Of a stretch of DNA of 64,000 nucleotides, positions 1 through 11,922 are shown in pieces. The notes under the pieces were generated by a model. The model ran no database searches. It was not told the origin of the DNA and saw only the letters and a program-made list of their open reading frames with translations. The stretch comes from Moniliophthora roreri (Eukaryota > Basidiomycota > Agaricomycetes > Agaricales > Marasmiaceae), in contig LATX02000089.1 of assembly GCA_001466705.2 (NCBI GenBank), forward strand, positions 806,001-870,000. Reading direction: 5' to 3'. Each line of letters opens with the position of its first letter. Position 1 is the stretch's first letter. The translations under genes were made by a program, and so were the position numbers.

Positions 1-444
1 GGGTTACAATCTCAGGTCTCAACTAGCCTGTGCCTCTTGCACAACTAAATAAGCTAGAGCCCAAAGTGGTTGAAAAATACTAATTGCCAGTAGCTCTTCT
101 ACCTGAATAACAACATCATACACTCTGGTAATCAGTGGGCAGTATCTCTCCTGCCTTCCACCTACAAAACATGTCCTCTTATATACCCTACAACATAAAT
201 AATCTAATATATCTGTCACAAATACAAATAAAACTGAGTTGGGTGATAAATATTATATAAACTGAGCTGTGTTTGGTAATTTCTCTGTCACAGTGTCCAA
301 TTGTAGTCAGGCTTCATAGCTATAAACTCTTTTATTCTTTTTCTATAATGATTGTGCAGTCTTCTGACACTAACTGTTTGCAATTTTCTCTATCAAATGG
401 CTCTCCTTCTGACTCCGTTTGAAAATATTATACTTCCATGCTGC
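1..444. repeat. Unassigned direct repeat, copy 1
   Basis: Bases 166-444 recur in the same orientation at 1922-2197 with only scattered substitutions. The block contains a TATA-like run (cttatatacc) and is interrupted at 445 by a family-A LTR. No convincing protein is encoded on either strand. It could be an LTR or the 3' end of another retroelement family, but neither terminus can be defined here because the window starts inside it. Confidence 0.5.
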
Positions 445-1920
445 TAATATGTTGAACCTAGAAAAGACCCACTTTTATTCATTTTACACTACGTTTGAAT
501 TGGAACACTTTAATATGACACAAGATAACAGGTAATAAGGACTAGAGTGAGCCCAGTCTGCTAGTCATTGCCTTAGAGAAGCTATAGTACCTTGGAAAGT
601 ACAAAGAGCTATATGATATGCTATACAGAGGTGTCGAAGCTGTACTTTCTGACTTATCTATGTATTAGATCCAAAATGGATCACTCCTGAAACCTGTAGG
701 GAACCTAACTATGGCCCAATAAATGCATTGGCTAGTTAACCAAGCTCTTGAACTGCTATCAATGGGATTTTAATTTCTATTTTACCTTTCTATGATATCT
801 GCAAAGTGCAACCCACAGTCAAACAGTACAGAGGTACTTAGAGGAGCCATCAAAACAGAAAGATGACTTAGAACAGGAACGATCACAGAACGATCCCTCT
901 CTGAGGTCAATATATGGATCAAAGTCAAAGCAGGCAGTCTCTTGATAAAGAGTGCACTAGTGGTTAAACAGTATGAGATAAACTAACTAGGTACAAAGTC
1001 ATCTCAGAAAGAAGGAAATCACTTCTGAAGGACATCTACTACCTACAGCCAGATACAACAAGATGTAAGAAGAATATCTAACACATAAGAAGTCCTAAAT
1101 AAGACCAAGTGTGCATTGTTGAAGGAGATAGGAACAGTAACAGCATGTTCCAACCTTGGAAACTTTGGCATCTAGGCCTCTGCCAATGTGTGGATACTAG
1201 AAAGGGAAATGCTGTAAAGAGATGGGACAGATACAGCCATCCGCTCATAGATATCCAACTTAGAAAAGAGAAAATACAAATTATAGAGTCCAGAATGCCT
1301 GGAGACGTAGATACCCATGTGGATATGGTTGGATACCCTAGTGGCCAGACTTCATGACATCTGAATATTCCCTCTTTTAGTATCTCAGTCACTCATTTAT
1401 CATTTTGTGAATTATCAGACATTATTTATAATTTTCTGTAGATATATTCTCTGGACCATATATAAGGACAGCTAGATATTCATATATACATGACGAGTTT
1501 GTTTGGTGTATAAATTTGTGTGCTATTCCAGTTTTGCTTCCTCACTTCAGGCCCTGGAGATTGGTCCTAAGTGACTCTAGAGAGATAGAATCTGATAATG
1601 AACTTGTGTTGTAAGAGACTAAGAATAACATCTTAAGATCAGGTTGTGACACACTTAGAGTCTTAGCAAGGGGTGTGCCTGCACTAAGCTCTTTGTAGAA
1701 ACTGGTCTAGAACCTTTTCCAGTACACAGTGTGCTGTAGTTGTCTTAAGAAAGTCTTGAACTCCATAGGGTCAGACTATATCGGCTATTGAGTCTTTGTA
1801 TGGGACTGTAGCTCTTGTGTTTGTGCTTTGTGCACTGTGTTCTTTGTGTTTTGTGTGTGTGTTTGTGATATAAACCCTTTTAAACCCATATATACTCCTC
1901 TGAAGGTGAACCCCTTGAAG
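445..1920 (+). mobile_element. Family-A LTR, plus orientation, truncated
   Basis: This begins with the family-A LTR start TAATATGT and runs collinearly, in reverse complement, with the minus-oriented family-A LTRs at 3878-5105, 14197-15484 and 35833-37551. It is cut at the N at 1921, about 170-270 bp before the expected end. It is the only family-A LTR in the window facing plus; all others face minus. The TATA-like GATATAAACCC near 1869 is shared with other copies and may be the LTR promoter. Open frames inside it are not coding: they recur as shadows in every LTR copy. Confidence 0.75.
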
Positions 1921-1921
1921 N

Positions 1922-2197
1922 CAAAACATGTCCCCTTATATACCCTACAACATAAATAATCTAATATATCTGTCACACATACAAATAAAACTGAGTCGGG
2001 TGCTAAATATTATATAAACTGAGCTGTGTTTGGTAATTTCTCTGTCACAGTGTCCAATTGTAGTCAGGCTTCATAGCCATAATCTCTTTTATTCTTTTTC
2101 TATGATGATTGCACAGTCTCCTAACACTAATCGTTTGCAATTTTCTTGATCAAATGGCTCTCCTTCTGACTCCGTTTGAAAATATTATACTTCCATG
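1922..2197. repeat. Unassigned direct repeat, copy 2
   Basis: This is the second copy of the 166-444 repeat, starting right after the N at 1921 and diverging from copy 1 at about 2195, close to where copy 1 is interrupted by the LTR at 445. This suggests that two paralogous loci or haplotypes were scaffolded together across the N. Confidence 0.5.
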
Positions 2198-3051
2198 TCA
2201 CTCCGCATGGTTCCTTCCTTCTCTGTCTATTGTCATCTGCTCTGTGGACGTGTAATATGCTTCCATTTCTCCTCTAAAGTGTACACATAAGCTTAGCTGT
2301 GCTATCTTCTCATCATACAGCTTTGTCTTCCACTTTCCATGATACAGGCACCTTTTTGGTAACTGATTATCTATTTCATTCCTCTAATTTGATTATCGGT
2401 ATCTCAAGTATCCCCCACCGATAATTTGTCATTCTCTTTTTCATATCCATTCCTCGGTAATATTCTCGTTGATGTATCATCAAAGGCTTTTATTCTTCCT
2501 TCAAGTCGGGTGTGGTTTGAAAATATTGTAAAAAAATGAAAATATTCCCTTTGGTATGCTTTTGATAGAGAGGTGTAATGTCATGTGGTTCCCTACAGGT
2601 TTTGGGATGCTCCTCTGTGTTCAGATTCGCTGTTTATTTTCATACTAGCAGTGGTCAGGTACCCTTGTATGGCCTACCATCAACCATTACTCTGCTAATA
2701 TTTTGTATCCTTCTCTACTACTCGCTTTGAGTAGCTGCTCAGGGCTCACACTAGTCCTCAATTCCCTTGTTTATGTCATTTTCAACCATAAAAGTGCAAA
2801 ATATTCTCTATTTGCGTGTGAAATAAAAGGTAAAAGTTACGCATATCACCAGTGGAAATGTAGAAGATACACATGCCTGACCACCCCCTGTACCTAAAGT
2901 ATTCCTGCAATATATAGGTGGAGGCCCCTCCACATATTCACACCCAGTATCAGACCAATTACAACACTGCCAACAACCGCCACACCTTGATCCTAACATC
3001 AAGAGTGCGTTTCACCCTTCCTTTGAGGACAAAGGTGCTATGGCTGACAAC
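2198..3051. other. AT-rich noncoding stretch, possible 5' end of an unidentified retroelement
   Basis: No supported gene. A 9-bp inverted repeat (ATTATCGGT/ACCGATAAT) lies at 2392-2425. The last 150 bp hold a TATA-like ATATATAGG at about 2910, a CAGTATCAGACC string near 2946 and a short ATG reading frame (Met-Ala-Asp-Asn) just before the N at 3052. That order would fit an LTR end, leader and gag start of a copia-like element. This is inference from layout only; no gag or LTR partner is present. Confidence 0.2.
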
Positions 3052-3052
3052 N

Positions 3053-3515
3053 CTGAAGCCGGACCTAAATGTGCCAGAATGGTGCCAGCATTCAAAAACT
3101 CTTGGTGCACAAGACTCATTTGTTGTTGCTATGGAAACCCAATCAGAACCACCTGAATGCTCATTGCCTTCTGACGAAGTGCCCAGACCGTTGCAACGTC
3201 AACACTCGATGCATTTGCGCCTGGGCATATTTCTTGGCATTGCAGTCTCAGATGAAGGTGCATCAATCTCCTCGAACGGACCATCCTGGGAGCACACGGC
3301 CTCCTAACTACGATCTCTACGGGGGTGACTACGACGACGACCTCTATGGAGACGGAGAACAGTGAAGTAACGAATGTGACAGAAGTAACTGACCCCGACG
3401 ATCTAGTACCGATGTTTGTCGGGATTCCGGATCACGAAGCACATGAGGTAACGTTACCCGACGGACGTGTTGTACATGTAGTCAGAATAGGATCTGCTAC
3501 ATAAAGACGGGGTAA
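3053..3515 (+). other. 3' internal fragment of a TGTTAC-type chromovirus
   Basis: This segment lies between the N at 3052 and the LTR at 3516. A plus frame rich in Asp/Glu ends with TAA at about 3504, right before a purine-rich AAAGACGGGGTAA that abuts the LTR start TGTTAC. The family-B element has the same arrangement in mirror image: an accessory frame ending just before AAGACAGGGGTAA and the LTR at 16120. It is therefore read as the tail of a related element carrying its own version of the 3' accessory ORF. The protein itself is not recognisable and changes frame at least twice. Confidence 0.5.
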
Positions 3516-3877
3516 TGTTACGAACTTTGTTCTTTTTTCCTTTCTTGTACTACCATATGACTCCTCTTTCACTTGTACTACTACATGACCATATTTTCCT
3601 TTCTTTTCATTCTATTCTGTTCAATATGACTATGCTCTGGCTCCGAAGTAGCATTACTAAACGTTCTACCAAATTCCATAGCGTTCTAGTAAGTACAAAC
3701 GAGTATATACCTTGTACCTATTTAAGGACTGTAGAACTGGGTCATAGCTCTCCAGCTTGACCTGGTTAATCCAACTTGTGTCTAAGCAAAGACTAGTCGG
3801 AACTCAGAACCCCAACTCGACATTACCAAGGCCGGTATTGTTGAGGTGTTGGTGTTGCTTGCACAAGTAACGTAACA
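3516..3877 (+). mobile_element. LTR of a TGTTAC-type chromovirus (B-related subfamily)
   Basis: A 362-bp LTR with inverted termini TGTTAC and GTAACA, preceded by a polypurine tract. It contains CAGCTTGACCTGG near 3754, the motif that in family B pairs with the primer-binding site. It is inserted into a family-A LTR: sequence right of 3877 resumes at GGACCAATCTCC, the middle of that LTR. The left target site is lost at the N at 3052, so the target duplication cannot be checked. Confidence 0.7.
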
Positions 3878-5105
3878 GGACCAATCTCCAGGGCCTGTAG
3901 TGAGGAAGCAAAACTGGAATGGCACACAAATTTATACACCAAACAAACTCGTCATGTATTCACAATCAGAGGGAGCAGAGTTACTNGGAATATATCTACA
4001 GAAAATTATAAATAATGTCCAATAATTCAGGAAATGACAAATGAGTGACTGAGATACTAAAAGAGGGATTATTCGGATGTCATGGAGTCTGGCCACTAGG
4101 GTATCCAACCATATCCGCACAGGTATCTATGCCTCCAGGCGTTCTAGACTCTATAATTTGTATTTTCTCTTTTCTAAGTCGGGTATCTACGAGTGGATGG
4201 CTGTATCCGTCCCATCTTTTGACAGCATTTTCCCTTTTTCTAGTATCCGCACATCGGCAGAGGCCTAGATGCCAAAGTTTCCAAGGTCGGAACATGCTGT
4301 TATTGTCCCTATCTCCTTTGACAATGCACACTCGGTCTTATTTAGGATTTCTTGCGCGTTAGATATTCTTCATATGTCTTGTTGTATCTGTCTATAGGTA
4401 GTGAATGTCCTTTGAAAGTGATTTCTGTCTTTCCGAGCAGTCTTTGTACCTAGTTTGCTTATCGCATATTGTTTAGCTGCCAGTGAATTCTTTATTAAGA
4501 GATCGCCTGCTTTGACTCTGATCTGTATGATGACTTCGGAGGAGGATTTTTCTATGATCGTTCCTGTTCTAAGCTGTCTTTCTGTTTTGATGTCTCCTCT
4601 AAGTACCTCTGTACTGTTTGACTGCAGCTTGCACTTTGCAGATGTCATAGAAAAGTAAAGTAGAAGTTAAAATCCCATTGATAGCACTTTGAGAGCTTGG
4701 TTAACTAGCCAATGCATTCATTGGGCCATAGTTAGATTCTCTACAGGTTTTGTGAGTGATCTGCTTTGGATCTGATACATAGATAGGTCAGAAAGTACAG
4801 CTTAGACACCTCTGTATAGCATATCATATAGCTCTTCATACTTTCCCAGGTACCACAGCTTCTCTAAGGCAATGACTAGCAGACTGGGCTCACTCTAGTG
4901 AAAGTACAGCTTAGACACCTCTGTATAGCATATCATATAGCTCTTTGTACTTTCCCAGGTACCACAGCTTCTCTAAGGCAATGACTAGCAGACTGGGCTC
5001 ACTCTAGTCCTTATTACCCATTATCTCATGTCATATTAAAGTGTTCCAATTCAGAAATAGTGTAAAAATGAATAAAAGTGAGTCTTTTCTAGGCTCGACA
5101 TATTA
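3878..5105 (-). mobile_element. Family-A 3' LTR of element A1 (truncated)
   Basis: Minus-oriented LTR adjoining the polypurine tract of A1. It starts (right edge, 5105) with TAATATGT on the minus strand and is truncated at 3878 by the chromovirus LTR. An N at 3986 replaces about 50 bp present in sibling copies. It carries a private 109-bp tandem duplication at 4791-5008. It pairs with the shared LTR at 14197-15484/25216-25678 as the other end of A1. Confidence 0.8.
4791..5008. repeat. 109-bp tandem duplication inside the LTR
   Basis: Units 4791-4899 and 4900-5008 both begin GAAAGTACAGC and end CACTCTAGT and differ at only a few bases. The other family-A LTRs have a single unit, so this duplication is private to this copy. 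Confidence 0.9.
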
Positions 5106-5122
5106 TCTCCCCCCAACTAAAA
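5106..5122 (-). promoter_or_regulatory. Polypurine tract of family-A element A1
   Basis: On the minus strand this reads TTTTAGTTGGGGGGAGA and directly abuts the LTR start TAATATGT. Position and composition match a plus-strand primer for reverse transcription. The same 17-mer recurs inside A2 at 27727-27743, away from any LTR. Confidence 0.6.
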
Positions 5123-5884
5123 GAGTTCTGTCTTTACAACATTCCCTTCATTTCTATAGCCTTTCGTTATGGACTAATTTAAAACACTGCATTGTATACC
5201 ACCTAATAGTGTCTCTGATGTCCAGTATATACCAATAAATGTCTGGACAATGTGCCTGTCTAGGATTTGAACCCAGTGCCATTGTGCTATTCCCTCTCTA
5301 TGTCTTGTCAACATATCCGTTGCATCCTTCCAGGCATAGTCCTGTATCCATTCTTCATACACTTACAATGTCTCCTGTTGTCTTTACTGACATTTTAAGT
5401 TCATTTGTCAATAGACCTTACTTATGTTGTCCAAAATAAGCTTCATTACTAGGTATTTGTCTGGAGTGGGACTCGAACCCACAACCTTATTAGGGGCTCC
5501 ATGTTTATGCCTAAGGCACATATCCATCTACGCTCTATCCACTTGAGCTATCTGGATGGTATATGCCTCATACATAGTACAGATCACCTTCTAGTATCCG
5601 GACTTTTACTTTTCTGATGGCTATCTGTCTTTTTCAATGTAGTCTTTCTCTTCTTTTCTATTTCTTCATCAGTGTCTTCATTTTCAGAACTAGATAGTTC
5701 AATTTCTTCCATTACATCATCTACTTCTTCCTTTCCCAGTAGTGGTCTTCACATTTTAGGTAGTTTAGTGAATGCAAAGTCTTCTCCATCATACTGATCT
5801 GTGTCATCTGTTTCAAGCATCTTTTCCAGCTGTTCTTTTGATAAGTCAATTAAATCATGTATATTCTCCGGGAGTTCAATAGGT
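5123..5884 (-). other. 3' noncoding region of A1 between integrase and LTR
   Basis: There is no protein-coding gene. Bases 5125-5250 match 29410-29540 in A2, the sequence just downstream of the antisense gene there, and 5253-5290 matches a tRNA T-arm-like half module also present at 29690-29735. A tRNA-like module follows at 5461-5556. A1 thus keeps the flank of the antisense gene but lacks both antisense genes, a deletion of about 3.7 kb relative to A2. The sequence around 5576-5585 is the empty equivalent of the solo-LTR site at 30204 in A2. Confidence 0.6.
5461..5556 (-). other. tRNA-like Pol III promoter module
   Basis: On the minus strand it contains A-box TAGCTCAAGTGG within a D-arm whose 4-bp stem pairs (GCTC/GAGC), and about 60 nt further a T-arm GTGGG-TTCGAGT-CCCAC with B-box GTTCGAGTCC. 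The acceptor ends do not pair, and the spacing between arms is too long for a plain tRNA, so this is a tRNA-derived (SINE-like) module rather than a working tRNA gene. Related modules lie at 29861-29957 and 30078-30177. Confidence 0.55.
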
Positions 5885-7156
5885 TCATTCAATAGGTTCA
5901 TAGCGAGCATGGTGTGGTAAGACTCTGAAAGCCACTGCCTTTTCTTTCTTTACAGCTCCATTCATATCTGCCAAAATGTATGATTCCCCTTTGGTCCTTC
6001 TAATTACTATCATTGGTCCTAAGTACCTAGGGTACATTTTGCAATCTAATTCTTTTTCTATAGCTGTGTTACGCATCTGTACAAGCGTACCCAGCTTAAA
6101 ATCATATTTCTTTATCTTATTTATGAACTCTTGCTCAAATTGTCTCAAATTTTGCTGCTTTATTTTGTCTACTTTCTCCATCATTTCCTCGATATGAGTA
6201 CGATGCTTTGCTAAGGCTAAGGCACGATACCCAATTAATTCTTCATCTGTAAGAATTCAGTCCAGAGTGTGTACCAACCAGGTAGATTCAACAATGTCCA
6301 AGGGAAGTATAAGTTCTGCCCCTGGTACCAGACAGTATGGAAAGCACCCAAACCCTCTTCATATCATAGCTCTATCTGCCCACAGTACAGGTTTCAAATA
6401 CCAATACCACCTTTTTAAGTCTCTGCCTGTGGCCTTTACTAGTGCTTGTCTAATATCAAAGTGGGCATGTTCAATTTTACTGTTTGCTTGTGAATTATAA
6501 GGTGATATCTTTATATGTTCAATCCTGTATTTAGCTTTTAGCCATTTCATTACTAATTCTAGCTGTGGAGCATTACCAGTTACGATCTCTTCAGAAGGTC
6601 CCCAGCGACATATGATATCTTCAAAGAGCCATTCTCCAATTGATCTAGCTTTCTCATCTCTCAACGCTCAAGCTTCTGACCAATTAGATAAGGCATCTCT
6701 AGCATGTGCAACATTCTTGCACCCATTACTAGCTGGTGACACTTTAAAGATGTCGATATGTATCTTCTGAAAGAGGGAAGGTGTATGTGTTCGCATTGGT
6801 GGTACCTTAATTAGGTTTAATAGCCTATCTTGACATGCTTGACATGTTTTCACAAACCATTGCACATCATTTTCTAGCTCCGGCCACCAGAATCTCTTCT
6901 TTAAGAGACTTTCCGTAGCATACATGCCTTTATGCCCTACATAATCATGTGCAGCAGTTATCATCCACATTCTCTTTTCTTTTGGTATGACCAATCTATG
7001 CTGGCCTTCCAGATTTTCATTTCTTCTATATAATCTGCCATCCCTGTCCACAAAGAACTTAGGCAACTGCTTTTCCAGAAATTTGCGATCTGAATGCTCA
7101 AGACTCGCAGTTTCTCGCCAATCTTCATCAGCTAACCACTTCTTTAAATCTTCCAA
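5885..7156 (-). pseudogene. Family-A (A1) integrase, broken
   Basis: The retroviral-type integrase is spread over three minus-strand open segments (7156-6668, 6664-6359, 6184-5885). The first has an H-H-C-C zinc domain (HDYVGHKG ... CQAC) followed by the first catalytic Asp (HIDIF). The second holds the region of the second Asp, which reads VTGNAPQLE where homologues have T-D-N-G, so the Asp is lost. The Glu is kept in SKIEHAHFD. The last segment has a GPY/F-like domain ([10 protein letters not shown]). The reading frame is broken between segments. With the second Asp gone, this copy should be catalytically dead even if translated. Confidence 0.8.
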
Positions 7157-7255
7157 GTGGTCGTCTAAATTCTTAGCAAAGTCGCTCCTATGTTTCTCCT
7201 TGTAAGGATGGTCATCACTCCATTCTTCAGTAAGTCAAGGAGGGAATACTTTTAG

Positions 7256-9367
7256 TTACATGAACGTGTCAACTCTTTCTATCCCTCTCGACTTCAGTAT
7301 ATTTACCCTAACCTCTTCGTCAACCTTCGCTTCTAGCCAAGCCTCATGAAGCTTGTCTTCAAAGTCTTCGATGCATTTAGCCAGCTCAAATAGGTATCCT
7401 CCACAATTATCAATTTCATCCTTAAAGTTCTCAAATGGATATAGTTCTTCGAGTACACCATCACCCATCTGGAACTTTATTAATTCTCCGTTGTCATCAT
7501 CTAGGTAGTCTTCCTCATTTATAGATGGTCTTTCAGTCATAGCTCCTCCACTCAGAGGTCTACATAGACCATCTGGGCCATGAATGACTCCCTTTACATG
7601 TACTAGTTCAAAATGATACTTTCTGATGGCCTCGATCCATTGGTTTATAGTTGCATTCGGTCCAGCACTAGGATGATCTAGCATCCCTTTTATGTAGCTA
7701 GCATCTGTTTCTATAATCAAATCCCTACATCCATACATAGTGTAATAGGTCGCTTCTAAAGCAGTTTTGAGTCCAAATAATTCCCTCTTAGGTTGGGAGA
7801 ACCTTGCCTCACACTCATTCAAGCCTATTGATCCAAATAAGTTAAAGTATTTCTTTTTTGGGTTTTCCGGATCGACTTGATACAGGTAGAAGCTGACTGC
7901 TTGCCACGAAGTATCAACAGCCAATATTAAGGGCTTATGACAGTCTACAGGTCTTAGACAGGGCACAGTACGAATTGCTTCTTGCAGTTCTCGCACCACT
8001 TGCTTCTCTTCGTCTCCCATATGAAAGATTGCTTTAGCACCAGATATCTTATTTAAGGGCCTTGTAATTTTCGCATAGTCCCTAATAAACATCCTTAGCT
8101 GAACAGCGGTTCCTAGCAACAATTTTATGTCACTTTTTCCTTTGAAGGATTCTGGATCCCAGTCTAATACTACTTTAGCAAACTTCTCATTTACTTCATG
8201 TCCTTCTGGACCTACTTGATATCTAAGTACTACTCCTTGTTCAATACAAAGGAATGTCTTTGGTCCCGAAAAGGTTCCACCAACATATTTAAGTCATTGG
8301 CATAGCCAATTCATATTATTTAGGTGTTCCCATATGAATCTTCATATTTCAGGATTCTCTGGTATTGTTTTGAAGGTTCCATCTAGTCGCTTGTATTGTG
8401 AAGGAGGTCCTCGACAGGATATGTCATCAACATATGGCATAGTTACATGCGGGATCTCATCCCTGAAGATATAGCATACATCGTCATGAAAGATCAGTAC
8501 TGAATTTGTCCATCCCATAGGTAATTTTACTAGCCTATGTGGTCTGAACGGTGTTTGAAAGGTAGTCAAGTCTCTTAACTCCTCATCTATCAGTCTCTTA
8601 TCGTATCCAACCCATATATCCAGTAAACCAAGACAAGCACATCCAGCAAAGTGATTTGCCACTTCTGCAGTCACAGGAGGCACACCAGAATACTGAATCG
8701 TCACTTGGTTTAACAGTTCCAAACTGTGTACTAGCCGAAGGCTCTTTCCATCCTTCTTTAAGACACAGAACCATTTAGATCTATAGGATGAGCTGGAGGG
8801 TTCATATACTCCTGCATCAATCTTATCTTTGATGATTTTACAAATTTCCACATATATGCCAGGCGGAATAGGAATATTTCTTTCTACCCAAGGCACATGA
8901 GGCAAAACTGGAAACTTTACAGGAGGAAAGAAGTCAGTACAAAAATTACCTCCTTCTGATGGTTCCCAAGCAAATGCTTTTTCCTGTAGTTTCATTAGTT
9001 CATGTATAAGTTTTCTCTCTTCAGGCCATAAGAATCCTTCTGGATGATTCTTATCTATGATGCCTTTTCTTTCTTTGTTATATCTTTCACTGTCTACAAA
9101 ATCTGATGGGTTTGTGGGCAATTCCAGCATGTCTTTCAAAGGATCCCCAGTTATCATTCTTTGCACATGAAACTCTTGCGGAAGAGTCACTTTAACTGGC
9201 TTCACTTTTAGTGCTACGGGTTTGTATTTCCCAAAGACCAATTGACTGTCTTTAATAGCTTCATCCCTTGATTGTTGTATGTCAAACAACATTACATGCA
9301 GTGTCACATCAACATCTGTCCATTGATACTCTTTTCTAATTCCTGTATATACTGAATGATTTGCCAA
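7256..9367 (-). pseudogene. Family-A (A1) reverse transcriptase and RNase H, broken
   Basis: Two long minus-strand segments. 9367-8342 carries the RT with LVKLPMGWTNS and the catalytic YVDD box. 8122-7256 carries the RNase H-like part (AVDTSW, KRELFGLK, ETDASYIKG), ending in an acidic tail. About 220 bp between them (8123-8341) is out of frame but aligns with the corresponding stretch of A2. The protein belongs to a Ty3-like lineage common in mushroom genomes. It lies between the protease region and integrase in the expected PR-RT-RH-IN order. Confidence 0.85.
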
Positions 9368-9394
9368 TATGCCATTTGCTTGTTGTAATAAGCA

Positions 9395-10542
9395 TTATGC
9401 ATCCCTATCATCATATTTTGTAAAGCAAGTGCTTATGAAAGTATCAATTTTCTCTTCTATGTGCTCATGAACTTCCGGCATAGTACTTGCCGCTTGTAGG
9501 TACAGTTCCGCCAATTCCGTTTGCATAAAAGTCTTTTCTAAGGGTGTATTGTATGCGCGTATGCATAGGTTTTCGTTTCCATCCATTTCTATGATTACCA
9601 CAACCTCTTGCCATTCGTTCAACAGTTCCTCGAGGTTTCCTGAAAATTTGGTTGATCTGAAGGGCTGCCATTTCCATGCTGTTCTCGATCCTGCTTGGAA
9701 GGATGACCATCAGGCTGAGCCATATCTTTCAACTTTGGCTCTTGATAAAGCTCTGGTTTTACCTCTTTGCCTCTTTCATATGTCCCCATAGTTATCTGCT
9801 TCTGCATATTGGGACACGTTAAGGTGATGTCCATATGACCATCCTCAAAAGTTTGAGTACACATCTTAGTTAGGACATCAAATGGCCTTCCCAATAGCAT
9901 CTTGTATGGTGCTCACTTGATGACATGCAATTGACCATAGATCATGATGGACCCAATTGTAAGCGGAACATTCCTGGCTAAGCCTTGAGTTCAGTTAAGA
10001 CTGCCATTCGTGCTCTGCATATGAATATAGGTCACCGGATCCCACATAATTCCTTGGCCAATCGCTTCTTCTTTATCAATACAGATGATTTGAGAACCCA
10101 TATCTAAGAGTGCCTCAATCACCTCCAGATGATTATTTAAGTTCAGGAATATGCAGCACAGTGCTTCTGTCGATCTGGCCACTATAATGACTCTCCCTCT
10201 CTCAGAGGAGTCTTGTTCATTTAAGAACTGTTCCACCACATCCTTTTGTACTATTGCACCAGTGGGCATTCCATCAACTTCTTGACTAAGTACTTCAAAA
10301 TGCTCTTCCCAGCTTTCTCTAGCTAAGTCACTAGTTTTGATTACATGGGTACAGTTTCCCAGATCATTAATTACTTCTTGGCTTAGTGCCAGAACTTGAG
10401 TTTGAGGTAACGACTTATAAAACATCTTAATAGGTTTGCGTTTTATTTCTTTAAGTTGTAACCTTCTTATCATTGTTCTTTGGAAGGACAGCGACAGCTT
10501 GGCTAAGACTTCTAAAGGATGACCTTGGAGTCTACGATTCAT
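9395..10542 (-). pseudogene. Family-A (A1) aspartic protease region, broken
   Basis: Three overlapping or adjacent minus-strand segments (10542-9991, 9900-9619, 9622-9395). The first ends with LLDMGSQI, the protease active-site loop (usually D-S/T-G). The second starts with LLGRPFDVL, which fits the second conserved protease motif. The third leads into the RT. Frame breaks occur near 9990-9900 and around 9620. In A2 the equivalent loop reads NMESQI, so the catalytic Asp is lost there. Confidence 0.65.
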
Positions 10543-10548
10543 GAACAG

Positions 10549-11016
10549 TTATTGACGTAGGAGGTCTCGGAAGATTGTTTCTAAGGTATCTTCCTCAGGT
10601 ATCGAGGCCAAAGCTGCCAACCTTCTGATGTCCTTCATGGGTCTTTCTGAAACTTTCCCACTCTGTTTTTGTTTGTCTAAATGTGCCATCCTCTTTTCTA
10701 TTGCTTGATTTTTGGGTATCAGAGGCTTGTCTATAGGCTTCACTTTATCAAACAGATGGGTATCTTGGGGTAGCACTTTATTAGGTGTAGGAATCTCTTT
10801 GCTATGTGTTTCTTTCGCCTTATCTTCAGCTTTTTCTTTGTTTTTGGGTTTTTCTTTCTTTAATTGTGCATTTGTTTTTAATAGACTTTCTAGGTCCCGA
10901 TATAAGGACTTACCAAAACCTCTAGAAGGTGAAATAGAAATTTCTAAGGATTTGCCTTTACCCTCAAGGGATTTTGTTTTAGTAGCTTTGGCATTGTGTG
11001 CTACCGTCCCCATCAC
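10549..11016 (-). pseudogene. Family-A (A1) Lys/Glu-rich linker between gag and protease
   Basis: A 155-residue, highly charged Lys/Glu/Ala-rich segment of minus-strand reading frame, with no recognised domain, lying between the zinc-knuckle part of gag and the protease. The same linker in A2 is interrupted by a solo LTR at 35833-37551. It is probably a flexible part of a Gag-Pro polyprotein. Confidence 0.5.
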
Positions 11017-11024
11017 TAGGCTTC

Positions 11025-11780
11025 TCAGTTTTTTGTAACCTCAGTCTGAGCTGCATTTAGCTGCAGCTGTTGTAACATTGCTGCCACTAGTTGTTGAAGA
11101 GTGTTCTCCTCAAAGACAGGAGCTGTTTTTGTTGCAGCATGAAATACATTAGGCTGCTCATCTTCCTCTTCTATTCCACTAAAGAAGTAGAAGTCCACAG
11201 ACGTCACCCATCCTTTAGTCTTTGCATATTCAGTAACCTTGTCTTTCCAGAACTCAGTCCCTTCACGCTTTGGTAGTCGCTTTCCATCTTTTAAGATATA
11301 GTGATTGGCTGATTCGTTCCAAACCAGCCACCCATCATTAACTATTTGTTTGTGCGATGGACATTCTCTTACCATGTGGCCTTGTTTGCCACACCAGTAA
11401 CAAATCTGTCCAGCACTTGTGGACTGTACAGCCCTTCCTATCATAGGCTGTCCATGTTTTCCTTGGACATCCTGGTTCATAGTGAACATCAGTGTCCCTT
11501 GGCTAAGAGGTTTCTGGGTTGCCAGAGCACCTAGCAAGCTTGACATTTGCCTTTTTAAGTTCTCAATTTCTTGAGTCTGTGCTTGTATAGTACATTGGTG
11601 CACATCTACAGTCGCTGCCACACCCAAATTATATATATCGCTATCCTGTTCCTCTTTTTTTGGAAACAATGATGGTACTGTCTCTTCTTGTTTTATGACT
11701 GGTGTTGTCGCAGCCTGGCTAGGAGCTTGTCCTTGCGCTGCTTTGACCTGCACATTTGTCAAAGAAATAGGAAACCCCAT
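11025..11780 (-). pseudogene. Family-A (A1) Gag nucleocapsid part with CCHC zinc knuckle
   Basis: A minus-strand frame of 251 codons with one retroviral zinc knuckle (CYWCGKQGHMVREC, C-x2-C-x4-H-x4-C) at about residues 130-145, the RNA-binding part of Gag. The N-terminal half is Gln/Pro-rich with a possible short coiled coil (QTQEIENLKRQMSSLL). It is separated from the capsid part by stops near 11780-11923. Copies of this segment recur at 37709-38498 and 39919-40774. Confidence 0.8.
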
Positions 11781-11922
11781 AGAAAAAGGCCATACCCGGT
11801 ATAATGGGTTGTGTTTCCTCAGGAACTGCTGACTGATGTGAATTCAGGAAATAAATGTTCCCTGAATTGGTTGACATTACTATCTCAGCCTGTTCGATGA
11901 CATTGTTTAGTTCCCAAGGATC

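Noticed and set aside
4045..4362. Recurrent ~100-codon frames (MTEILKEG...) in many family-A LTRs
   Set aside because: They occur in every LTR copy in either orientation with frame-breaking differences, as expected of noncoding LTR sequence.
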